45,714 nucleotides of DNA from contig JAGZKI010000012.1 of the NCBI GenBank assembly GCA_018365265.1, positions 1 to 45,714 of the forward strand, given 5' to 3'. Numbering within the stretch: the stretch's first letter is position 1; each line of letters starts with the position of its first letter. Positions 40,547-45,714 of the stretch are shown here, piece after piece. A program made the translations under genes and the position numbers. Origin of the DNA: Streptococcus parasanguinis (GTDB lineage: Bacteria > Bacillota > Bacilli > Lactobacillales > Streptococcaceae). A model generated the notes under the pieces. That model had not been told where the DNA came from, ran no database searches, and was given only the letters and a program-made list of their open reading frames with translations.

Positions 40547-40663
40547 ATTTGTTTTGTATGGCTATTTTATAGTAAAAAAGCCCTGATGCATTAAATTGAT
40601 GCATCAGTTTAATTTGTTTTGTATAGCTATTTTTATATTAAAAAAGCCCCAAAGTTTTGGAGC
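40547..40663 (-). terminator. Tandem minus-strand terminators in a 37-bp repeat
   Basis: Imperfect repeats at 40547-40583 and 40612-40649 (ATTTGTTTTGTA..GCTATTTT..TAAAAAAGCCC). Read on the minus strand each gives a hairpin followed by GGGCTTTTTT: CTGATGCAT/ATGCATCAG (40583-40607) and GCTCCAAA/TTTGGGGC (40646-40663). They would stop transcription entering the satellite from its right flank. Confidence 0.7.
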
Positions 40664-40700
40664 TTAATTCTTGCCTGTTGAACTCATTGAATTTAATTCC

Positions 40701-40718
40701 CTTTTTACTACCCTTTGA
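40701..40718. other. Candidate integrase arm-type site, right end
   Basis: CTTTTTACTACCCTTTGA, almost identical to 29405-29423; same orientation. Confidence 0.45.
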
Positions 40719-40817
40719 TTTGTCCCAGCGTGTTTCACTTTGCCTATAATTGAAAAAGTAAGGCGCTTTTAAACATTAGGTTGTATAAGCTTTTGTCATG
40801 CTTTTTTTGGTTTTTAT

Positions 40818-40834
40818 AACCTTAAGAAATAATC
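40818..40834. other. attR core
   Basis: Second copy of AACCTTAAGAAATAATC. Recombination with attL would rejoin eno to its own terminator at 40850-40883. Confidence 0.92.
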
Positions 40835-40849
40835 TAGTTTACTAGACTA

Positions 40850-40883
40850 AAAAGATCCTTGAGTCTTCTCAAGGATCTTTTTT
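40850..40883 (+). terminator. Original eno terminator, displaced by the satellite
   Basis: AAAGATCCTTGAG, TCTT, CTCAAGGATCTTTTTT. No plus-strand host gene precedes it now; its distance from attR fits the bare eno 3' region. Confidence 0.85.
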
Positions 40884-40895
40884 GCGATTGGTATA

Positions 40896-40928
40896 AACAA
40901 AAACTCCTCAACTAAAGCGTTGAGGAGT
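40896..40928 (-). terminator. Terminator of the 61-residue protein gene
   Basis: ACTCCTCAAC/GTTGAGGAGT with a T run on the minus strand, 8 bases after the stop. Confidence 0.85.
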
Positions 40929-40935
40929 AGTTCTA

Positions 40936-41121
40936 TTAGAACAAGCCTTTGATTTTGTCCAAGGCACCGCTGACCATTTCATTTCCAGATACAAGCCCTT
41001 TGGCTTGTTCAAGGTAGTCACCGAGGTTGTCTTTGTTGTCATCAACAAATTTCTTTGCAGCGTCGAAATCTTTCTTTTCGATCATTTCTTTCACTTGGTT
41101 AAATAAGTCCAATGGATTCAT
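40936..41121 (-). CDS. Small conserved protein, unknown function
   Basis: 61 residues from ATG 41121 (MNPLDLFNQVKEMIEKKDFDAA...), chosen because TAGGAGA precedes it. Amphipathic helical, acidic and Lys-rich, ending GALDKIKGLF. No recognised domain; similar small proteins are common in streptococci. Own terminator downstream. Confidence 0.75.
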   Translation of the reverse strand: MNPLDLFNQVKEMIEKKDFDAAKKFVDDNKDNLGDYLEQAKGLVSGNEMVSGALDKIKGLF

Positions 41122-41216
41122 GTTAGGGTCTCCTAAAATATAAGTTGTGAAGTCAGGCTCACGCCTTTTTCTCATCTATTTAATCATTTTTTTAGAGGTT
41201 TGACAACTAAAACGAC

Positions 41217-42227
41217 TTAATGAAAAACCGTACAAACGGCCTCTGGAACATAGAAGTCGTCGGATAGAAGGGTCAATTTTCCGCTAGCAGAATCTCGTTT
41301 GAAGACGGTGGCATTAGGTGAATCTTGATGGGCTGCGATCAAATAGTTTTGATCAGGACTAAGTGTGAAATCACGTGGATTGAGCCCTTGAGTTGGAACA
41401 ATTTCAATCAGTTCTAGGCTACCATCAGCCACAACTTTGAAGACAGCAATGGAATTGTGAGCACGGTTAGATGCATAGAGGAATTTTCCATCAGCTGAGA
41501 GCTTGATCGCAGAAGCCCATTTTTGACCATCGTAGTCTGATGGAAGTGTGGAAACAGTTTGGAAGTGTTCGAATTCACCCATACCGTCATAAAAGAGTAC
41601 ATCGATCGTAGCATTTAATTCATTGATGAGGTAAGCAGTCTTATAGTGGGGATGAAAGACCAGGTGACGAGGTCCTGCTCCTGGAGCTGTTTGATACTGA
41701 TTGATCAGGGTTAGGTTTCCTTCCTCACTGACATCATAGACATGCAAACTGTCTGTTCCTAGGTCACACGTGATCAAGTACTGATCTGGTGTAAGGTCTG
41801 CATAGTGGGTATGTGGACTTGCTTGATTAGCATGAGGACCACTTCCTTGGTGAGTGTCCTCATCGACAAAGGACAAACGCCCATCTGACTCTAGCTGATA
41901 TACGAGAACTTGGCCTTTGTGATAGTTGGCTCCATAGACCAGTTGACGCTTGTCATCGACAGAGACATAGCAGAGTGGTGCTCCCTCTTCAACAACGTGA
42001 TTGAGCGGCTGAAAATCAGCTGTAAAACTTGCGATTCCTCCTTTTCCCTCTTCAGCTCCGACACTGTAGAGGTTGCCTTTTTCAGAAAAAGCGATATAGG
42101 TTGGATTGGGCTCAGCTGCCACTAGTTCAAGTTGGCTCAATGCTCCTGTTTCAGGATCAAATTGTGCCTTGTAAATTCCTTTGGATTCTTTTTTGGTATA
42201 GGTACCGAAATAAATGGTTTGAGACAT
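41217..42227 (-). CDS. pgl: Lactonase family beta-propeller protein (6-phosphogluconolactonase type)
   Basis: 336 residues of the YbhE/Pgl seven-bladed propeller family, which hydrolyses 6-phosphogluconolactone in the pentose phosphate pathway; members without that activity exist. Features: MSQTIYFGTYTKKESKGIYK start, HANQASPHTHYADLTPDQ, GAGPRHLVFHP and the GLNPRDFTLSPDQNYLIAAHQDS block. GAGGTGA ribosome site. Extended -10 TGATATAAT on the minus strand at 42256-42264. Confidence 0.85.
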   Translation of the reverse strand: MSQTIYFGTYTKKESKGIYKAQFDPETGALSQLELVAAEPNPTYIAFSEKGNLYSVGAEEGKGGIASFTADFQPLNHVVEEGAPLCYVSVDDKRQLVYGANYHKGQVLVYQLESDGRLSFVDEDTHQGSGPHANQASPHTHYADLTPDQYLITCDLGTDSLHVYDVSEEGNLTLINQYQTAPGAGPRHLVFHPHYKTAYLINELNATIDVLFYDGMGEFEHFQTVSTLPSDYDGQKWASAIKLSADGKFLYASNRAHNSIAVFKVVADGSLELIEIVPTQGLNPRDFTLSPDQNYLIAAHQDSPNATVFKRDSASGKLTLLSDDFYVPEAVCTVFH

Positions 42228-42255
42228 AGGTCACCTCGTATGATTTGTTAGGTTT

Positions 42256-42264
42256 ATTATATCA
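42256..42264 (-). promoter_or_regulatory. Extended -10 promoter of the lactonase gene
   Basis: Minus strand TGATATAAT, 29 bp before the start codon. Confidence 0.6.
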
Positions 42265-42395
42265 AAGGTCCTATTGGAAGGCAATTGCTAGTTAAAAAGG
42301 CGAGGGCCTTTCTTTCTTATTTTGCTAGTTTTTTCGTAACTTCAAGCTCAAAAAATGCTAAAATAGAAACAGATTGAAATGAAAAGGAGATCTCT

Positions 42396-43571
42396 GTGGA
42401 TAATAAAGAAAAACAGTTTAGTTTATCCTGGTTTTTTAGATGGTTTTTAGACAACAAGGCCATTACCGTATTTTTAGTTACCTTGCTGTTGGGCTTGAAC
42501 CTTTTGGTTTTGAGTAAAATCACCTTTATTTTTATTCCTATTTTTGAGTTTGCAGGAGCAGTCATGCTGCCTGTTATTATCTCTGGTTTGCTCTATTACC
42601 TGCTTAACCCTATTGTTGACTTTCTTGAAAGAAAAGGACTCAAGCGGATTTTTGCGATTTCCTTAGTCTTTTTCTTGATTGCAGTGCTTTTAATTTGGGG
42701 TCAAGCTGTAGTGATTCCATCCGTCCAACGACAAGTGGTGAGTTTCTTTCATAACCTGCCAACTTATTTGGAAAAGGCCAATGCAACCATCGATGATTTT
42801 CTAGATAATCGCGTCTCCTCAGATATCAAACCCCAATTAGATGAGATCACTAAGGAATTGTCTGCAAACATTACTTCTTGGGCGAGTTCGATCTCTGGGC
42901 GGGCTGTCAATTGGGTCAGCAACTTGATCGGAGTGGCTTCGCAAGTCATTGTTGCCTTGATCATCATGCCTTTTATTGTCTTTTATCTTCTTCGAGATGG
43001 AAAAAATTTAAAGGGCCACATTGTTCGCTTCTTACCGACTAAGATTCGTAAACCGGCTGAACAAGTTCTCTCAGATGTCAACACCCAACTCTCCAACTAC
43101 GTTCGAGGGCAAATTACGGTAGCCATTGTCGTCGCTATTATGTTCATCGTCTTCTTTAAGATCATTGGTTTGCGCTATGCGGTGACACTGGGGATTTCTG
43201 CGGGAATCTTGAATTTGATCCCTTACTTGGGTAGTTTCTTAGCCATGTTACCTGCCTTAGTATTGGGCTTGGTAGCAGGACCAGAGATGTTTATCAAGGT
43301 CTTGATTGTATTTGCAGTGGAGCAGACCATTGAAGGACGTTTTGTATCACCGTTGGTTTTGGGAAGCCAGTTAAATATCCATCCGATTACCATTTTATTT
43401 GTGCTCTTGACATCAGGATCTATGTTTGGAATCTGGGGAGTTTTCCTTGGAATTCCAGTCTATGCATCTGCTAAGGTGGTGATCGGAGCTATCTTTGAAT
43501 GGTATAAGGTCGTCAGTGGCTTGTATGAAGAACACAATGAAGTAGAAGAGGAAATACACAGTGAGTCATAG
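42396..43571 (+). CDS. AI-2E family transporter (PerM-like permease)
   Basis: 391 residues, about eight TM helices, GTG start behind AAGGAG. Family blocks: GLLYYLLNPIVDFLERKGL, FIVFYLLRDGKNLKGH and the C-terminal NLIPYLGSFLAMLPALVLGL and EGRFVSPLVLGSQLNIHPITILF. The name comes from the E. coli AI-2 exporter TqsA; many relatives transport other things, including Na+/H+. It overlaps the TPR gene by 11 bases. Confidence 0.87.
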   Translation: MDNKEKQFSLSWFFRWFLDNKAITVFLVTLLLGLNLLVLSKITFIFIPIFEFAGAVMLPVIISGLLYYLLNPIVDFLERKGLKRIFAISLVFFLIAVLLIWGQAVVIPSVQRQVVSFFHNLPTYLEKANATIDDFLDNRVSSDIKPQLDEITKELSANITSWASSISGRAVNWVSNLIGVASQVIVALIIMPFIVFYLLRDGKNLKGHIVRFLPTKIRKPAEQVLSDVNTQLSNYVRGQITVAIVVAIMFIVFFKIIGLRYAVTLGISAGILNLIPYLGSFLAMLPALVLGLVAGPEMFIKVLIVFAVEQTIEGRFVSPLVLGSQLNIHPITILFVLLTSGSMFGIWGVFLGIPVYASAKVVIGAIFEWYKVVSGLYEEHNEVEEEIHSES

Positions 43572-44790
43572 TCAACAAATGGTAGAAGCTCTCGATCGTC
43601 AAGAGCTAGAAGAGGCAGAAGTTCAATTTCAACAGGCTTTGTTAGAAGATAGTGAAGCACAATTATTGGATTTAGGTCAATATCTTGAAAGTATCGGTTT
43701 TTACCCTCAGGCAAAAGAGATCTATGAACAGATTGCAGAAACCTACCCAGAAGTGTATCTGAGTTTGGCAACCATCCTTGCAGAGGAAGGCCAAACAGAA
43801 GAGGCCTTTGCTTATTTAGAAGAAATTGGACCTGAATCAAACTGGTATGTGGCGAGTCTCTTGGTTAAGGCGGATCTCTATCAGATGGAAGGCTTAGCAG
43901 ATGTGGCGCGTGAAAAATTAGTTGAAGCTGCTCATTTGTCTGATGATCCCATCATTCAATTAGGGCTAGCTGAAATTGATCTGGAATTGGAACGCTACCA
44001 AGAGGCTATCCAAGAGTATGCCCAGTTAGACAATCGGGAGATTTTGGAAGCAACAGGATTTTCCACCTATCAACGGATTGGTTTTGCCTATGCCAATCTT
44101 GGTAAGTTTGAAGCAGCTGTTCCCTTCTTAGAGAAAGCTCTGGAGATTGAGTTTGATGACCAGATTGCTTACGAATTAGCGACCTTATTGTCTGACCAAG
44201 AAGAATTCCAAAAAGCCCTGATCTACTACAAACAAATTGATACCTTGTCGCCTGATTTTGAGGGCTATGAGTATGGTTATTCTTTAGCTTTACAGGCTGA
44301 AAATGACCGTGAAAAAGCGCTTGAGATTGCTAAACAAGGGATCCAGAAGAATCCCTTTGATGCCCAATTGAAGCTTCTTGCTTCTCAGCTTTCTTATGAA
44401 CTTCACCAGCCTGAACAGGCAGAAGCTTATCTATTAGAGGCTAAAGAAGTGGCAGATGATCTCGAAGAGATTGCTCTTCGCCTGACCACCCTTTATTTAG
44501 AACAGGAACGCTTTGACCAAGTCTTGGCTTGGCAAAATGAAGAAGTCGAAACAGTTGTCACTCGATGGAACATTGCCCGTGCCTTGTCTGCCTTGGAGAA
44601 AACAGAAGAGGCCGTCTCAGCCTACCAAGAGCTCTATGAAGACTTAAAGGACAACCCAGAATTCCTCGAAGCCTATGTTTATTTGTTGCGTGAGGCTGGG
44701 GATGTGACGAGGGCGCGTGAAGTGGCTAATCAGTATTTGGCAATCGTACCAGACGATGTGCAGATGCAAACCCTCTATGATAGCCTCTAA
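43561..44790 (+). CDS. Tetratricopeptide-repeat protein
   Basis: 409 residues of helical pairs with TPR spacing (for example GFYPQAKEIYEQIAETYPEVYLSLATIL, GFAYANLGKFEAAVPFLEKALEI and FQKALIYYKQIDTLSPDF), acidic overall, no signal peptide. Probably a cytoplasmic scaffold; partner unknown. GTG 43561 has GAGGAAA upstream; ATG 43579 is an alternative start. Coupled to the permease gene. Confidence 0.85.
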   Translation: MSHSQQMVEALDRQELEEAEVQFQQALLEDSEAQLLDLGQYLESIGFYPQAKEIYEQIAETYPEVYLSLATILAEEGQTEEAFAYLEEIGPESNWYVASLLVKADLYQMEGLADVAREKLVEAAHLSDDPIIQLGLAEIDLELERYQEAIQEYAQLDNREILEATGFSTYQRIGFAYANLGKFEAAVPFLEKALEIEFDDQIAYELATLLSDQEEFQKALIYYKQIDTLSPDFEGYEYGYSLALQAENDREKALEIAKQGIQKNPFDAQLKLLASQLSYELHQPEQAEAYLLEAKEVADDLEEIALRLTTLYLEQERFDQVLAWQNEEVETVVTRWNIARALSALEKTEEAVSAYQELYEDLKDNPEFLEAYVYLLREAGDVTRAREVANQYLAIVPDDVQMQTLYDSL

Positions 44791-44824
44791 TCAAAACCAT
44801 ATCGTGAAGATTCGGAATAGTTTG

Positions 44825-44833
44825 TGGTATACT
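44825..44833 (+). promoter_or_regulatory. Extended -10 promoter of alsD
   Basis: TGGTATACT, 30 bp before the ATG; AGGAGAG is the ribosome site. Confidence 0.65.
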
Positions 44834-44862
44834 GGTAGAAGATAGAATGAGGAGAGAAAAAC

Positions 44863-45579
44863 ATGGAACCAGTGAAACTTTTTCAATACAATACCTTAGG
44901 TGCCCTAATGGCGGGTCTGTACGGGGGTTCATTTACGATTGGAGAACTCTTGGAACACGGAGATCTAGGAGTTGGGACGCTTGATTCTATTGATGGAGAG
45001 TTGATCGTATTAGATGGTAAGGCATATCAGGCCAAGGGATCAGGAGACCATCCTGAAATAGTCGAAGTTTCTCCGGATGCTAAGGTTCCTTATGCAGCAG
45101 TCGTCCCTCACCAAGCAGAAGTGATTTTCCGCCAACGCTTTGAAATGACGGACGAGGAATTGGAAGCCCGTATTGAGTCTTATTATGATGGGGAAAATCT
45201 TTTCCGCTCCATTAAGATTCGTGGTGACTTTGCCAAGATGCATGTCCGTATGATTCCAAAATCAACGCCAGAGATGAAGTTTGCAGAGGTTGCAACCCAT
45301 CAGCCAGAGTATACACGGGAAAATGTCACTGGAACCATCGTCGGTTTTTGGACACCAGAAATTTTCCATGGCGTGAGTGTGGCTGGTTATCATTTGCACT
45401 TTATCTCAGATGACCACACCTTTGGTGGCCATGTCATGGATTTTGTCATCACAGAAGGGATTGTAGAGGTGGGGGCCATCGATCAGCTGGATCAACGTTT
45501 CCCAGTTCAAGACCGTCAGTACCTCTTTGCTAAATTCAATGTTGATGAGGTCAAAGAAGACATTAATAAAGCAGAATAA
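44863..45579 (+). CDS. alsD: Alpha-acetolactate decarboxylase
   Basis: Zinc enzyme turning 2-acetolactate into acetoin, which lowers acid production and removes excess pyruvate or acetolactate. 238 residues, usual length. Visible: start MEPVKLFQYNTLGALMAGLYGGSF, TIGELLEHGDLGVGTLD, EVATHQPEYTRENVTGTIVGFWTPE and the metal-binding His pair in SVAGYHLHFISDDHTFGGHVMDF, plus the acidic residue in EGIVEVG. No acetolactate synthase gene is adjacent. Followed by the second structured repeat, whose first hairpin ends transcription. Confidence 0.93.
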   Translation: MEPVKLFQYNTLGALMAGLYGGSFTIGELLEHGDLGVGTLDSIDGELIVLDGKAYQAKGSGDHPEIVEVSPDAKVPYAAVVPHQAEVIFRQRFEMTDEELEARIESYYDGENLFRSIKIRGDFAKMHVRMIPKSTPEMKFAEVATHQPEYTRENVTGTIVGFWTPEIFHGVSVAGYHLHFISDDHTFGGHVMDFVITEGIVEVGAIDQLDQRFPVQDRQYLFAKFNVDEVKEDINKAE

Positions 45580-45714
45580 AAAGAGGCTGGGACAAAAGTC
45601 CTAGCCTCTAAATTTTTTTTGGATTGTCGAGCAAGACGCAGTGGTTGAGTGGGCTCTACTACGCTGATTTCATCAGCTTTTACAGCCCTACTCAACTGTG
45701 CGGAGGTGGGACGA
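45580..45714. repeat. Structured intergenic repeat, copy 2 (cut by window end)
   Basis: Opens with the terminator hairpin AGAGGCTGGGAC/GTCCTAGCCTCT plus T8, then AAGACGCAGTGGTTGA (45633-45648), inner stems GTTGAGT/ACTCAAC, GGGCT/AGCCC and GCTGAT/ATCAGC, and TCAACTGTGCGGAGGTGGGACGA. The conserved ends match copy 1 at 1819-1993, while the tip differs but still pairs. Confidence 0.75.

Larger units (their letters stand above)
40238..40817. other. Non-coding right end of the satellite
   Basis: About 580 bases without a credible gene; the minus-strand frame at 40307-40507 has no ribosome site and odd composition. It contains a C-rich candidate packaging site, two repeated terminator modules and an arm-type site near attR. 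Confidence 0.65.
29315..40834. mobile_element. PICI-type phage satellite integrated in the 3' end of eno
   Basis: About 11.5 kb between two 17-bp direct repeats. It has the layout of Gram-positive phage-inducible chromosomal islands: integrase next to attL, a divergent CI/Cro-type switch, a primase/helicase with adjacent iteron origin, and very few structural genes. It carries an Abi gene, a lone capsid-like gene and a DUF722/RinA-like regulator but no portal, large terminase, tail or lysis genes, so it must depend on a helper phage. Its base composition is clearly more AT-rich than the flanks and its genes are short and tightly packed. Confidence 0.9.

Noticed and set aside
29315..40834. Complete prophage
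   Set aside because: No portal, large terminase, tail, lysis or head-protease genes and only 11.5 kb; a satellite fits better.
1..45714. tRNA, rRNA or insertion sequence genes
   Set aside because: I found no cloverleaf with CCA-type ends, no rRNA sequence and no transposase motif in the window.

Overview
The window is chromosomal DNA of a Streptococcus, most likely of the mitis/sanguinis group. The host part has AT-leaning codon use typical of the genus. It carries the gene runs tuf-tpiA, murM-murN, prfB-ftsE-ftsX, rodA-DJ-1-HAD-gyrB-ezrA and eno, and extended -10 promoters (TGnTATAAT) are common. I do not name a species.

Host left part (1-29329). Core genes for translation (end of tuf, prfB with its programmed frameshift), glycolysis (tpiA, eno), cell wall and division (murM/murN-type branching enzymes, ftsE/ftsX, rodA, ezrA), DNA topology and repair (gyrB, dinG) and ion or water transport (a P-type ATPase behind a yybP-ykoY manganese riboswitch, an aquaporin) alternate with small metabolic genes (HAD and HD hydrolases, serB-like, glycerate kinase). 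Several genes begin 6-10 bases after an extended -10 box and look leaderless. Two intergenic repeat structures stand out: a covarying hairpin element present at both ends of the window, and a multi-arm palindrome at 10754-11049.

Integrated element (29315-40834, about 11.5 kb). A phage satellite of the PICI type sits in the 3' end of eno between 17-bp direct repeats (AACCTTAAGAAATAATC). It leaves the Eno protein intact, supplies a substitute terminator, and pushes the original eno terminator to 40850. The leftward module holds the integrase, an AbiF-like HEPN ribonuclease and a CI-type repressor. The rightward module holds a Cro-like protein, small regulators, an excisionase-like HTH protein, a P4/D5-type replication helicase with an iteron-flanked AT-rich origin just downstream, a lone short HK97-type capsid protein, a coiled-coil protein and a DUF722/RinA-like late regulator. 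A C-rich candidate packaging site follows.

The most interesting stretch is 30660-32200. Between integrase and abi lie (i) seven different palindromes in 190 bp, mostly centred on AACGTT, followed by four more hairpins, and (ii) a complete small RNA gene (promoter, three stem-loops, intrinsic terminator) convergent to the abi gene. An AbiF-family HEPN nuclease beside a structured RNA suggests an RNA-antitoxin defence module carried by the satellite.

Host right part (40835-45714). A 61-residue small protein, a beta-propeller lactonase, an AI-2E-family permease overlapping a TPR protein gene, and acetolactate decarboxylase, then the second copy of the hairpin repeat, cut by the window end.
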